Positions 1 through 10,602 are shown, counted from the first letter of the stretch. The stretch is DNA of 59,660 nt from Stutzerimonas azotifigens DSM 17556 (GCF_000425625.1 NZ_AUDU01000057.1:1-59660); one strand, 5' to 3'. Translations and numbers: made by a program. The notes: generated by a model from the letters alone, not told the origin.

Positions 1-135
1 GGGGGAGAAGGGAAAAGCCCGGCGAGTGACATGGCCCTGTGGGAGCGGTCTCGACCGCGAAACGCGCTCGTACGACGCTCCCTTTCCCTGCGGGAGGCTT
101 TCAGGCCACCTTTTCCCGCTGGGAAAAGGGCAGGG
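1..135. repeat. Composite REP-type repeat, copy A
   Basis: The stretch around 2-60 matches 8484-8540 almost base for base in the order: GGGAGAAGGGAAA, a short variable part, CATGGCCCTGTGGGAGCGG, then TCTCGACCGC. The unit GTGGGAGCGGTCTCGACCGC is a short palindrome of the REP type common between Pseudomonas genes. A second unit at about 101-131 (GGCCACCTTTTCCCGC then GGGAAAAGG) is a diverged version of one at 8463-8491. No gene is seen in 1-100. Confidence 0.7.
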
Positions 136-319
136 TCTGGGCGCTGGCCGCCAACTGGCGGGCGGCGATCAGATCGGGGTAGTCGTCGAGCTCGGCCTGC
201 AGCCGGCGCTGCTCGCCGTAGCTCTCGATGGCGCGGCGAAAACGCATGCGCCGCTGGTCCTTGAGCTGACGCCGGGTCTTGGCGTCGAGGGCGTGGAGGT
301 CGTCAGGTTGCCAGGACAT
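101..319 (-). CDS. Small hypothetical protein (72 aa)
   Basis: This short, very charged protein (many Arg, Asp, Glu and Gln; start MSWQPDDLHALDAKTRRQLK) has no signal peptide, membrane segment or recognised domain. The ATG has a GGAG about seven bases upstream, which supports translation. It lies 102 bp downstream of hexR on the same strand and could be co-transcribed with it. Its last residues (about SQREKVA) and stop codon are encoded by a repeat unit also found at 8463-8491, so the original C-terminus may have been replaced or extended by repeat insertion. I do not recognise the family. The ribosome site and composition make it more likely real than not. Confidence 0.5.
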   Translation of the reverse strand: MSWQPDDLHALDAKTRRQLKDQRRMRFRRAIESYGEQRRLQAELDDYPDLIAARQLAASAQTLPFSQREKVA

Positions 320-421
320 GTGAGGGCTCCCGGTGCGTTCAGGGGAGCCCAGTCTGGCGCGGCGCGGATGACCGAACGAGGACGGCGCGATGACGATCCA
401 GTGAAACCGGCCGAGCGTGCC

Positions 422-1291
422 TCAGCTCTCCTCGTGGGCCTTCACCGACTTGGGCGACAGGCGCAGGCTGCGCAGGCTGCGCTTGACGCTCTTGAGGTGG
501 TTGACCAGACTCGGTCCGCGCGCCATGGCCACGCCCATGGCCAGCACGTCGATCACCACCAGGTGGGCGATGCGCGAGGTCAGCGGGGTGTAGATCTCGG
601 TGTCTTCCTGCACGTCGATCGCCAGGTTGATGGTCGCCAGCTCGGCCAGCGGGGTCTGGCTCGGGCACAGGGTGATCAGGGTCGCGCCGGACTCGCGCAC
701 CACGTTGGCGGTGATCAGCAGGTCCTTGGAGCGGCCGGACTGCGAGATGCAGATGGCCACGTCGGTGGGTTTGAGGGTCACCGCCGACATCGCCTGCATG
801 TGCGGGTCGGAATAGGCCGCGGCGTTGAGCAGCAGGCGGAAGAACTTGTGCTGGGCGTCGGTGGCCACCGCGCCGGAGGCGCCGAAGCCGTAGAACTCCA
901 CCCGCTCGGCCCGCGCGCAGGCGGCGATGGCCCGTTCCAGCGCTTCCGGCTCGAGGCGCTCGCGCACCTCGATCAGGGTGTGCAGGGTGGTGTCGAAGAT
1001 CTTCAGCGCCACGTCCATCACCGAGTCGTCCTCGCTGATGGCGAACTGGCCGAAGCTGGCGCCGGCGGCCAGGCTCTGCGCCAGCTTGAGCTTGAGGTCC
1101 TGGAAACCCATGCAGCCGATCGCCCGGCAGAACCGCACGATCGTCGGTTCGCTCACTCCAACGGCATGAGCCAGATCGGCCATGGAGCTGTGCATGACGG
1201 CCGCCGGATCGAGCAGCACGTGGTCCGCCACTTTCAATTCGGACTTGCGCAGCGCCGGTCGGGATTGGGCGATGTGTTGCAGGAGATTCAC
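422..1291 (-). CDS. hexR: HexR, RpiR-family repressor of glucose catabolism
   Basis: The 289-aa protein matches Pseudomonas HexR along its length as I recall that sequence. It has an N-terminal RpiR-type helix-turn-helix (about residues 1-75, with VGVSEPTIVRFCRAIGC) and a C-terminal SIS sugar-phosphate domain (about 120-260, with FYGFGASGAVA and ISQSGRSKD). In this family, KDPG binding releases the repressor from zwf, edd and gap promoters. The start is GTG, and the start MNLLQHIAQSRP is the conserved one. It is transcribed divergently from zwf across a 137-bp gap that holds a perfect HexR site, so control of zwf and of itself is likely. Confidence 0.96.
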   Translation of the reverse strand: MNLLQHIAQSRPALRKSELKVADHVLLDPAAVMHSSMADLAHAVGVSEPTIVRFCRAIGCMGFQDLKLKLAQSLAAGASFGQFAISEDDSVMDVALKIFDTTLHTLIEVRERLEPEALERAIAACARAERVEFYGFGASGAVATDAQHKFFRLLLNAAAYSDPHMQAMSAVTLKPTDVAICISQSGRSKDLLITANVVRESGATLITLCPSQTPLAELATINLAIDVQEDTEIYTPLTSRIAHLVVIDVLAMGVAMARGPSLVNHLKSVKRSLRSLRLSPKSVKAHEES

Positions 1292-1370
1292 AGTCTGGAC
1301 TCGCTATGATCGTTCGTGGCAGGTTGCCGAAACGGCTACTCCAATACCTGTCAGCGGATTGTAGTGGGCT

Positions 1371-1385
1371 TGTAGTTATACTACA
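1371..1385. promoter_or_regulatory. HexR operator
   Basis: TGTAGTTATACTACA is a perfect inverted repeat (TGTAGT, TAT, ACTACA). It fits the known HexR consensus TGTARTWWWAYTACA and lies 44 bp before the zwf start in the hexR-zwf divergent gap. A half-like copy, TTGTAG, lies just upstream at 1359-1364. Confidence 0.85.
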
Positions 1386-1428
1386 TGCCTGCGCCAGCGC
1401 CCACCCACGCTTCCGAGGAGTGACGCAT

Positions 1429-2871
<1,443 letters not shown>

Positions 2872-3574
2872 GCCGCCAGCGAGCGCGCCGCCGCCTCGTC
2901 CGCCTCAATCCGTGAGTGCGCCATGCGCACCGCGATTCCACCCATGACGGGCCGGCCGGTGCGCACGGCGCCCCCTACGATCATGCGATGACAGGTGGGT
3001 TGGCTTGAGCGCAGCGAAGCCAATACGGCCATTATTTCCCACACACTTGTGAAAATAATCGAGAAATCCAAAATTTATTTTTTGGCATTTACCCATCAGG
3101 GCGATTCCTATATGAACCATTACCCCTCAATCAACTAACCTGCAAACTCTCGGTCACGTCAGTTAAATAAAACCGCCTCCGATCGGCAACCGATCACGCC
3201 AACCTCATGCTGCAAATACAAATCCAAAAAAAATCCCACGGGCCGAATTTCGATTATTTCCGAATCGCCGCAATCGCCCATGACAAAGGCGATACAGCCG
3301 GATCGGCGATGCCATGACAGGCCTGCAAGCCACGCCGGCCGGGAACTTTTGCGCCGCCGCCCGGCCTGACCCGGATACCCGTCATGACAACGGAATTAAC
3401 TCTCAACCGAATCGCATGTTTCCTATCAAATCAACTTCGAATAACAACCGCTGTAACTCGGCCGTAACTTCAAACAAATCTCGCCGATATCTCTGGATCC
3501 GAACTCCCAGCGGGTTGATATGATTTTCCCGATGTGTTTACTCTGAAAAGAGCCCGTCACCACAGGAATCTGTT
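2872..3574. other. 703-bp non-coding spacer, AT-rich in its second half
   Basis: No convincing gene was found. The first 170 bp are GC-rich and contain a stem (TTGGCTT at 3000-3006, AAGCCAA at 3017-3023) of the GAGCGCAGCG-loop type common in pseudomonads, which may end zwf transcription. From about 3030 to 3560 the composition shifts to clearly AT-rich, for example around 3045-3090, unlike the rest of the window. This part is the upstream control region of the ectoine operon. Short frames here (such as 3314-3523) have poor composition and no ribosome site. Confidence 0.7.
3515..3544 (+). promoter_or_regulatory. Candidate ect operon promoter
   Basis: TTGATA (3515-3520) and TACTCT (3539-3544) are separated by 18 bp. 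The wider-than-optimal spacer and the G/C-containing -10 resemble what has been described for the osmotically induced ect promoter of Pseudomonas stutzeri. It is about 30 bp before the ectA start. The assignment is by eye. Confidence 0.5.
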
Positions 3575-4108
3575 TTGAGTTCTGAAACCGTCAGACTCCG
3601 TCGCCCGAACGACGGCGACGGCTACAACCTCCACCAGCTGGTAGCCCGCTGCCAGCCCCTCGATACCAACTCGGTCTACTGCAACCTGCTGCAGTGTTCC
3701 GACTTCGCCGATACCGCGATCGCCGCGGAAAACCGTCACGGCGAACTGGTTGGTTTCATCTCCGGCTACTGCCCGCCCGCCCGCCCGGACACGCTGTTCG
3801 TCTGGCAGGTCGCGGTCGACGCCTCGATGCGCGGCCAGGGCCTGGCCCTGCGCATGCTGCTGGCACTGGTCGAGCGCGCCGCGGCCAACGGCGTGCGCTA
3901 CCTGGAGACCACCATCTCGCCGGACAACGCCGCGTCCCAGGCGCTGTTCAAGAGGGCCTTCGCCCGCCTCGGCGCCGGCTACCGCACCCGTGTGCTGTTC
4001 TCCCGCGCGCGGCATTTCGCCGGGCGACACGAGGACGAGGTGCTGTACCGCGCCGGTCCGCTGGTGTCCGTCCATTCCCGAGAAGAACAACTCCAGGAGT
4101 CCGCATGA
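3575..4108 (+). CDS. ectA: L-2,4-diaminobutyrate N-acetyltransferase
   Basis: EctA acetylates L-2,4-diaminobutyrate with acetyl-CoA, the second step of ectoine synthesis, in the cytoplasm. The 177-aa protein is a GNAT-fold enzyme. The acetyl-CoA loop RGQGLA is at 86-91, and the start VRLRRPNDGDGYNLHQLV is typical of EctA. The start codon is TTG at 3575; it is chosen because AGGA lies seven bases upstream and no ATG gives the conserved N-terminus. It is the first gene of ectABCD-ask, and its stop overlaps the ectB start (ATGA). No ectR-type MarR regulator is present nearby. Confidence 0.95.
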   Translation: MSSETVRLRRPNDGDGYNLHQLVARCQPLDTNSVYCNLLQCSDFADTAIAAENRHGELVGFISGYCPPARPDTLFVWQVAVDASMRGQGLALRMLLALVERAAANGVRYLETTISPDNAASQALFKRAFARLGAGYRTRVLFSRARHFAGRHEDEVLYRAGPLVSVHSREEQLQESA

Positions 4109-5394
4109 CCGCCTTTCACCAGTTCGAACAGAACGAATCCGCCGTGCGCAGCTACTGCCGCGCCTTCCCCGTTGTGTTCAAGCAGGCGCGCGGCGCCGAG
4201 CTGATCAGCCGCGACGGCCGGCACTACATCGATTTTCTCGCCGGCGCCGGCACCCTGAACTACGGGCACAACCACCCGCGGCTCAAGCAGGCGCTGATCG
4301 ACTACATCGCCACCGACGGCGTGACCCACGGCCTGGACCTGTACACCGAGGCCAAGGAGCGCTTCCTCGAGACCTTCAACCGGCTGATCCTCGAGCCGCG
4401 CGGCATGGGCGACTACCTGATGCAGTTCACCGGGCCGACCGGCACCAACGCGGTGGAGGCGGCGATGAAGCTGGCGCGCAAGGTCACCGGGCGCCGTAAC
4501 ATCATCAGCTTCACCAACGGCTTCCACGGCTGCAGCATCGGCGCCCTGGCGGCCACCGGCAACGGCCACCACCGCGGTGGCGCCGGCATCGGCCTCTCCG
4601 ACGTCAGCCGCATGCCGTACGCCAACTACTTCGGCGACAAGGCCAACACCATCGCGATGATGGACAAGCTGCTGTCCGACCCCTCCAGCGGCATCGACAA
4701 GCCGGCCGCGGTGATCGTCGAGACGGTGCAGGGCGAAGGCGGCCTCAACGTCGCCTCGGCCGAATGGCTGAAGAAGCTCGAGAAGCTCTGCCGCCAGCAC
4801 GACATGCTGCTGATCGTCGACGACATCCAGGCCGGCTGCGGCCGCACCGGGAGCTTCTTCAGCTTCGAGGAGATGGGCATCAGGCCCGACATCGTCACCC
4901 TCTCCAAGTCGCTGTCCGGCTACGGCCTGCCGTTCGCCATGGTGCTGCTGCGCCAGGAGCTGGACCAGTGGAAACCGGGCGAGCACAACGGCACCTTCCG
5001 CGGCAACAACCACGCCTTCGTCACCGCGGCCGCGGCGCTCGAGCACTTCTGGCGGGACGACGAATTCGCCGCCAGCGTGCGCGCCAAGGGCAAGCTGATC
5101 GCCTACCGCATGCAGAAGATCGTCCGTCGCCACGGTCCCGACTCGCTGCAGGTCAAGGGCCGCGGAATGATGCTCGGCATCGGCTGCCCGGACGGCGAGA
5201 CCGCCGAGGCCGTGTGCCGCCACGCCTTCGCCAAGGGCCTGGTGATCGAGACCAGCGGCCCGCACAGCGAGGTGGTCAAGTGCCTGTGCCCGCTGATCAT
5301 CGGCGAAGACCAGATCGCCAAGGCCATGGACATCCTCGACGGCGCCTTCGCCGCCGTGATGGGTGAAGACCAGGCCACCAGCCAAGCCTGCTGA
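4105..5394 (+). CDS. ectB: L-2,4-diaminobutyrate--2-oxoglutarate transaminase
   Basis: EctB converts L-aspartate 4-semialdehyde to L-2,4-diaminobutyrate using glutamate as amino donor, the committed step of ectoine synthesis. It is a class III PLP aminotransferase of normal length (429 aa). The PLP-contact Asp is in IVDDIQAGCGRTG (about residue 239) and the Schiff-base lysine is K268 in TLSKSLSGYG. Its ATG overlaps the ectA stop by four bases, so the two are translationally coupled. An AGGAG is placed upstream within ectA. Confidence 0.97.
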   Translation: MTAFHQFEQNESAVRSYCRAFPVVFKQARGAELISRDGRHYIDFLAGAGTLNYGHNHPRLKQALIDYIATDGVTHGLDLYTEAKERFLETFNRLILEPRGMGDYLMQFTGPTGTNAVEAAMKLARKVTGRRNIISFTNGFHGCSIGALAATGNGHHRGGAGIGLSDVSRMPYANYFGDKANTIAMMDKLLSDPSSGIDKPAAVIVETVQGEGGLNVASAEWLKKLEKLCRQHDMLLIVDDIQAGCGRTGSFFSFEEMGIRPDIVTLSKSLSGYGLPFAMVLLRQELDQWKPGEHNGTFRGNNHAFVTAAAALEHFWRDDEFAASVRAKGKLIAYRMQKIVRRHGPDSLQVKGRGMMLGIGCPDGETAEAVCRHAFAKGLVIETSGPHSEVVKCLCPLIIGEDQIAKAMDILDGAFAAVMGEDQATSQAC

Positions 5395-5409
5395 AGAGGA
5401 GAAACCAGC

Positions 5410-5808
5410 ATGATCGTACGTACCCTGGCCGAATGCGAGCAGACCGACCGCAAGGTCGTCACCGAGACCTGGGACAGCACCCGCATGCTGCTCAAGGACG
5501 ACAAGGTGGGTTACTCGTTCCACATCACCACCATCTACGCCGGCACCGAGACGCACATCCACTACCAGAACCACTTCGAAGCGGTGTACTGCATCAGCGG
5601 CAACGGCGAGATCGAGACCCTCGCCGACGGCAGGATCTACAAGATCGAACCCGGCACGCTCTACGTGCTCGACCAGCACGACGAGCACCTGCTGCGCGGC
5701 GGCAGCGAGGACATGAAGCTGGCCTGCGTGTTCAACCCGCCGCTCAACGGCAAGGAAGTGCACGACGAAAGCGGCGTCTACCCGCTCGAGGCCGAGGCGA
5801 TCGCCTGA
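5410..5808 (+). CDS. ectC: L-ectoine synthase
   Basis: EctC closes the ring of N-gamma-acetyl-diaminobutyrate by loss of water to give ectoine. The 132-aa protein is a small cupin: metal- and substrate-lining residues lie in [20 protein letters not shown] and in the later segment [14 protein letters not shown]. The start [16 protein letters not shown] is highly typical. It lies 15 bp after ectB with a clear AGGAG site (5396-5400). Confidence 0.97.
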   Translation: MIVRTLAECEQTDRKVVTETWDSTRMLLKDDKVGYSFHITTIYAGTETHIHYQNHFEAVYCISGNGEIETLADGRIYKIEPGTLYVLDQHDEHLLRGGSEDMKLACVFNPPLNGKEVHDESGVYPLEAEAIA

Positions 5809-5882
5809 ACTTCGCCACCGGGGCGAACCCGCCCCGGCCCACAAGAGACAAGCCGGCAACAGACCGGACGGAGGACACAGGA

Positions 5883-6800
5883 GTGACCACGCAAGACGTC
5901 GACCTTTACCCCTCGCGCCAGCAGGGCACGCCCGGCTGGCAGGAGCGCCTCGACCCGGTGCTGTACCGCCGGGACTTCGAGAACGCGCCGATCGAACAGG
6001 CGCAGCTCGAGCATTTCGAGCGCAACGGCTACCTGGTCGTGAAGGACCTGTTCAGCGCCGAGGAAGTCGCGCTGTTCCGTGCCGAACTCGAGCGCATGCG
6101 CCAGGACGAGGCCGTGGTGCATTCCGGGAAGACCATCCGCGAGCCGCAGAGCCACGCGGTGCGCTCGGTGTTCGAAATCCACCGCGACAATCCGCTGTTC
6201 GCCCGGGTCGCGCGTGACGAGCGGATCGCGGGCATCGCCCGCTTCATCCTCGGCGGCGACCTCTATGTCCACCAGTCGCGGATGAACTTCAAGCCCGGTT
6301 TCACCGGCAAGGAGTTCTACTGGCACTCGGATTTCGAGACCTGGCACGTCGAGGACGGCATGCCGCGGATGCGCGCGCTGTCCTGCTCGATCCTGCTGAC
6401 CGACAACGAGCCCCACAACGGCCCGCTGATGCTGATGCCCGGCTCGCACCGGCACTATGTGCGCTGCGTCGGCGAGACGCCGGAGAACCACTACCGGCAG
6501 TCGCTGCGAAAGCAGGAGTACGGCGTGCCGGACGACGCCAGCCTGGCCGAGCTGGCCCGCCGCTTCGGCATCGACACCGCGGTGGCGCCGGCCGGTAGCG
6601 CGGTGTTCTTCGACTGCAATACGATGCACGGCTCCAACAGCAACATCACGCCATGTGCCCGCAGCAACCTGTTCTACGTCTACAACCACGTGGACAACGC
6701 CCTGCAGGCGCCTTTCTGCGAGCGCGCGCCGCGCCCGGCCTTCGTCGCCGAGCGCAAGGACTTCTCGCCGCTCGAGATCCAGCCGGAACAGTATCTCTGA
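5883..6800 (+). CDS. ectD: Ectoine 5-hydroxylase
   Basis: EctD is a non-heme Fe(II)/2-oxoglutarate dioxygenase that turns ectoine into 5-hydroxyectoine, a stress protectant also active against heat and drying. The 305-aa protein carries the family signature FYWHSDFETWHVEDGMP; the iron ligands are H148, D150 and H249 (MHGSNSN). The start is GTG at 5883, eight bases after GGAGG (5870-5874). The frame is open further upstream through ectC's end, but those codons lack support. It is 74 bp after ectC and within the same operon. Confidence 0.96.
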   Translation: MTTQDVDLYPSRQQGTPGWQERLDPVLYRRDFENAPIEQAQLEHFERNGYLVVKDLFSAEEVALFRAELERMRQDEAVVHSGKTIREPQSHAVRSVFEIHRDNPLFARVARDERIAGIARFILGGDLYVHQSRMNFKPGFTGKEFYWHSDFETWHVEDGMPRMRALSCSILLTDNEPHNGPLMLMPGSHRHYVRCVGETPENHYRQSLRKQEYGVPDDASLAELARRFGIDTAVAPAGSAVFFDCNTMHGSNSNITPCARSNLFYVYNHVDNALQAPFCERAPRPAFVAERKDFSPLEIQPEQYL

Positions 6801-6900
6801 TCCGCACGCGGGCCCACGCAACGGGCCCGCTCACGCTCCGGGCCTGCGCCCGGCACAGGGACGGTCCACACACCTCCATGACGGAACGCTGGGAAGACAG

Positions 6901-8331
6901 ATGCATACCGTGGAAAAGATCGGCGGCACGTCCATGAGCCGCTTCCAAGAAGTACTGGACAACCTCCTGCTCGGCGACCGCCAGGGCACCGCGCTCTACC
7001 AGCGGGTGTTCGTCGTGTCTGCCTACAGCGGCATGACCAACCTGCTGCTGGAACACAAGAAGACCGGCGAGCCGGGCGTCTACCAGCGCTTCGCCGACGC
7101 CAGCCACGAGGACGCCTGGCTCGACGCCCTGGAAGGCGTGCGTGCGCGCATGCTGGAAAAGAATGCCGAGCTGTTCGAAGGCGAATTCGAGCGCCAGCAG
7201 GCCAACCAGTTCATCGGCAAGCGCATCGACGACGCCTGCGACTGCATGCGCAGCCTGCAGCGCCTGTGCGCCTATGGCCACTTCCAGCTCAGCGAGCACC
7301 TGATGAAGGTGCGCGAGATGCTCGCCTCGCTGGGCGAGGCGCACAGCGCCTTCAACACCGTGCTGGCGCTCAGGCACAAGGGCGTCAGCGCCCGCCTGGT
7401 GGACCTCACCGGCTGGCACATGGACGCCCCGCTGCCGTTCGACGAGATGATCGCCAAAAGCTTCGAGGACGTTGACCTCTCCCGCGAGCTGGCCGTCGCC
7501 ACCGGCTACACGCACTGCGCCGAAGGCCTGATGAACACCTTCGACCGCGGCTACAGCGAGATCACCTTCGCCCAGATCGCCGCCACCACCGGTGCGCGCG
7601 AGGCGATCATCCACAAGGAATTCCACCTTTCCAGCGCCGATCCGAACCTTGTCGGCGCCGACAAGGTGGTGACCATCGGCCGCACCAACTACGACGTCGC
7701 CGACCAATTGTCGAACCTCGGCATGGAGGCGATCCATCCGAAGGCGGCCAAGACCCTGCGCCGCGCCGGCATCGAACTGCGCATCAAGAATGCCTTCGAG
7801 CCGGAGCACGCCGGCACCCTGATCAGCCAGGACTACCGGAGCGAGAAGCCCTGCGTGGAAATCATCGCCGGGCGCAAGGACGTCTTCGGCATCGAGGTGT
7901 TCGACCAGGAGATGCTCGGCGACGTGGCCTACGACATCGAGATCACCAAGCTGCTCAAGCAGCTCAAGCTGTACGTGGTGAACAAGGACTCCGACGCCAA
8001 CAGCATCACCTACTACGCCTCCGGCTCGCGCAAGCTGATCACCCGCGCCGCGCGGCTGATCGAGGAGCGCTACCCGGCCGCCGAGGTCACGGTGCACAAC
8101 GTCGCCATCGTCTCGGCGATCGGCTCGGACCTGAAGGTCAAGGGCATCCTGGCCAAGACGGTGGCGGCACTGGCCGAGGCCGGCATCAGCATCCAGGCGA
8201 TCCACCAGTCGATCCGCCAGGTGGAGATGCAGTGCGTGGTCAACGAGGAGGACTACGCCGACGCCGTGGCCGCGCTGCATCGCGCCCTCATCGAGCCGGA
8301 GAACCACGGCGACGTGATCGCCGCCGCCTGA
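6901..8331 (+). CDS. ask: Ectoine-cluster aspartate kinase (Ask_Ect)
   Basis: This enzyme phosphorylates L-aspartate to supply aspartate semialdehyde precursor for ectoine. It has the amino-acid kinase domain (N-terminal MHTVEKIGGTSMSRF, the KxGGTS-type motif here as EKIGGTSM) and C-terminal ACT domains (about 320-470). The 476-aa length fits the ectoine-dedicated class known from Pseudomonas stutzeri, which is less feedback-inhibited than the housekeeping enzyme. ATG at 6901 is chosen by family start and by GGAA just upstream. The 100-bp gap after ectD contains no clear terminator, so it should be the last gene of the operon. Confidence 0.95.
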   Translation: MHTVEKIGGTSMSRFQEVLDNLLLGDRQGTALYQRVFVVSAYSGMTNLLLEHKKTGEPGVYQRFADASHEDAWLDALEGVRARMLEKNAELFEGEFERQQANQFIGKRIDDACDCMRSLQRLCAYGHFQLSEHLMKVREMLASLGEAHSAFNTVLALRHKGVSARLVDLTGWHMDAPLPFDEMIAKSFEDVDLSRELAVATGYTHCAEGLMNTFDRGYSEITFAQIAATTGAREAIIHKEFHLSSADPNLVGADKVVTIGRTNYDVADQLSNLGMEAIHPKAAKTLRRAGIELRIKNAFEPEHAGTLISQDYRSEKPCVEIIAGRKDVFGIEVFDQEMLGDVAYDIEITKLLKQLKLYVVNKDSDANSITYYASGSRKLITRAARLIEERYPAAEVTVHNVAIVSAIGSDLKVKGILAKTVAALAEAGISIQAIHQSIRQVEMQCVVNEEDYADAVAALHRALIEPENHGDVIAAA

Positions 8332-8690
8332 GCCGTGGCGATCTCGACCGCGCAACGCGCCCGCACGCCGCTTGCTTCTCACTGTGGGAGGCGCGCCCTC
8401 GCGGCAACAAAGACGGAAGCGCTCGCCCCGAAGTCGAGCCTCCCAGCCCTCATCCGGCCCTGCGGGCCACCTTCTCCCGCAGGGAGAAGGGAAAGGTCCG
8501 ACGAGCGGCATGGCCCTGTGGGAGCGGTCTCGACCGCAACGCGCCCGCACGCCGCTTGCTTCTCACTGTGGGAGAAGTGAAAGGCATGGCGCGGCCTGTG
8601 ATCTCGACGCCGGAGCTGACCCCTGCCTGCGACCTGGCGGGCGTCGTTCGTGGTCAAGACCGCTCACCCACCTCGCTTGGGTCGAGATGC
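8332..8690. repeat. Repeat-rich spacer with a 40-bp perfect direct repeat and REP units
   Basis: No gene was found here. The 40 bases at 8351-8390 (beginning CGCAACGCGCCCGCACGCCG) recur exactly at 8535-8574. Between them lie a palindromic unit at 8454-8491 (GGGCCACCTTCTCCCGC then AGGGAGAAGG) and the REP unit at 8516-8538. The right part matches the first 100 bases of the window. Weakly coding frames across this region are repeat translations, not genes. Confidence 0.8.
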
Positions 8691-10586
8691 TCAGCCCAGC
8701 CCGCCTGCGGTCTGCAACGGCGGCGTCGGGCAATCGAGCACCTCGGCGACGGCGCGGAACAGCTCCGCTTCGGCCACCGTGAGCTGCCCGTCTTCGGCGA
8801 TACAGGCGGCCATCGCCTTGAGCAGCCGCGGCTTCTGTAGCGGCTTGAGTCGGCCCAGCCGGCGCAGGGCCTGCTCCAGCGGACGCAGGCCGACCTCGGC
8901 ACGCCTGGGCAGCGATCCCGCGGTGCCTGGCAACAGCGCCATGGCGGTCTCGAAAGCCCGAGCCGCCGCCCCCTCGTCGGCGTGTCCGGCATGCGCCAGC
9001 ACCGCCATCAGCACCCTCGCCTCGCCGCACAGCGCGGCCAGTTCCTCGGTCCCGTGCAGCGGCCTGGGCCCGGCCAGGTTTCGCTCGACGATGCGCAGCA
9101 GGCACCACTCCATCAGGCTCACCCGCCCGTCCGCGCGAATCAGCGTCGCCATCTGCCGGCGCAGTTCGAGCATCTGCCGGCGATCCAGCTGCTTGAGCGC
9201 CGGGATCGCCAGCTCCAGCAAAGGCAGGCGCTGAGACGCCTCCAGCCCCGCCACTTGCCCCTCGTGCGCCCGCAGTGCCGCGCGGACCTCGTCCGGCAAT
9301 CCCGCGCCGAGCATCTCCAGCTGGCGCCGGCGCTCGTCCAGCTCCGGCGCCAGCAGCAGCGCGTACACCAGCGCCTGCGCGCCGGTACGCTCATGCGCGG
9401 CGCCATGCAGCGCCGTAGGCAGGCCGCCGAGCACCTGCCGGGCGGCCCGCAGCTGGGCCTGCCCGGGGTTGCCGACGGCGGCCAGCGCCTGCTCCAGCGA
9501 GCCCGGGCCGAGCGCCGCGACGCCCGGCGGCAGGGGCGTGGCAAGCGTGGATGCAGCGGGCTCGCCCTCCGCCCGGGACGCGATGAAGCGTCCGTCCCAG
9601 CCCGGCTCGAGCCGACGGATGCGTTCCGCCAGTGCCGGATGGGTCGCCATCCAGCCTTCCAGCGCCAGGGAGACGCCCTGGCCGAAGTACATATGGCTGA
9701 ACTCCGCGGCGTTCGCGGCGGCGAGGTGTGAGCCGGGCAGATGCCCGCCGATCTTCTTCAGCGCCCCGCCGATGCCGGCGGCATTGCGCGTGTACTGCAC
9801 TGCCGCCGCGTCGGCGAGGAATTCGCGCTGGCGGCTCACCGCCGCCTTGATCAGGTTGCCGAAGAAGGTGCCGGCGTAGCCGATCACCCACAGCACCGCG
9901 CCCATCAGCACGATCACCCCGAGCCCGCTGGAGCGCCCGCCGCGCGAGCGCCCCTGCAGGCCGCGCAACAGCAGGCGGCCGGTCAGCCCGAGCAGCAGGA
10001 TGCCGTGCAGCACCGACACCAGCCGCGTATTCAGGCGCATGTCGCCGTGGAAGATGTGGCTGAACTCGTGCGCCACCACGCCCTGCAGCTCGTCGCGCGA
10101 GAGCCGCTCCAACGCCCCGCGGGTGACGCCGATGACCGCGTCCTGTGGCGTCAGGCCGGCGGCGAAGGCGTTGATCGCCGGCTCGTCGAGCACATACACC
10201 GGCGGCACCGCGATGCCGCTGGCGATGGCCATTTCCTCCACCACGTTGAGCAGGCGCCGTTCGGACAGGTCGCGCGGCTCGAGGTTGATCAGCCGGCCGC
10301 CCAGGCGCTCGGCCACCACCCGCCCGCCGCGGCGCAGCACCCACCCCTTGTACAGGCCACCCAGCAGCACCACGCCGATCACCAGCGCCGCCACCTTGGC
10401 CACCAGCGCCCAGTCGACCAGCGGCGCGCCGCCGAGCCCGGCCAGCGCGGCGCTGTCCGAGAAACGCAGGATCAATGTCAGGGCCAGGCTGGCCAGCGCG
10501 ATCAGCGCGGCCACGGCGAGCAGCAGGAGCAGCACCAGGCGGGCGCTGAGGCGGCGCGCCCGGTCCTGGTGTTCGAAGAAGTCCAT
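8691..10586 (-). CDS. M48-family membrane metallopeptidase with extended C-terminus
   Basis: This is an HtpX/Ste24-like zinc protease of 631 aa, inserted in the inner membrane. Membrane segments are near residues 15-40, 60-80, 190-210 and 222-245. The zinc motif is HEFSH (H173, E174, H177), with the likely third ligand E255 in REFLADAAAVQYTRN. After residue 350 comes a long soluble region not present in HtpX, ending in a part that looks like a TerB-type helical domain (repeated ADGRVSLMEW and EDGQLTVAEAEL stretches). The start MDFFEHQDRARRL is used; frame upstream is unsupported. It follows lemA by 16 bp, a common LemA/M48 pairing. Likely role: membrane protein quality control. Confidence 0.88.
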   Translation of the reverse strand: MDFFEHQDRARRLSARLVLLLLLAVAALIALASLALTLILRFSDSAALAGLGGAPLVDWALVAKVAALVIGVVLLGGLYKGWVLRRGGRVVAERLGGRLINLEPRDLSERRLLNVVEEMAIASGIAVPPVYVLDEPAINAFAAGLTPQDAVIGVTRGALERLSRDELQGVVAHEFSHIFHGDMRLNTRLVSVLHGILLLGLTGRLLLRGLQGRSRGGRSSGLGVIVLMGAVLWVIGYAGTFFGNLIKAAVSRQREFLADAAAVQYTRNAAGIGGALKKIGGHLPGSHLAAANAAEFSHMYFGQGVSLALEGWMATHPALAERIRRLEPGWDGRFIASRAEGEPAASTLATPLPPGVAALGPGSLEQALAAVGNPGQAQLRAARQVLGGLPTALHGAAHERTGAQALVYALLLAPELDERRRQLEMLGAGLPDEVRAALRAHEGQVAGLEASQRLPLLELAIPALKQLDRRQMLELRRQMATLIRADGRVSLMEWCLLRIVERNLAGPRPLHGTEELAALCGEARVLMAVLAHAGHADEGAAARAFETAMALLPGTAGSLPRRAEVGLRPLEQALRRLGRLKPLQKPRLLKAMAACIAEDGQLTVAEAELFRAVAEVLDCPTPPLQTAGGLG

Positions 10587-10602
10587 GCGGTAACGGCGGA
10601 TG

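Noticed and set aside
26..1309. A plus-strand open frame of 427 codons opposite hexR
   Set aside because: HexR on the other strand is an almost full match to a known family; the plus frame has no domain and starts in a repeat.
3314..3523. A 69-codon frame in the AT-rich spacer before ectA
   Set aside because: No ribosome site, no family resemblance, poor composition, and it runs into the probable ect promoter.
8335..8840. Frames of 80-200 codons over the repeat cluster after the ectoine operon
   Set aside because: They translate the duplicated 40-bp and REP units and have no ribosome site or domain.
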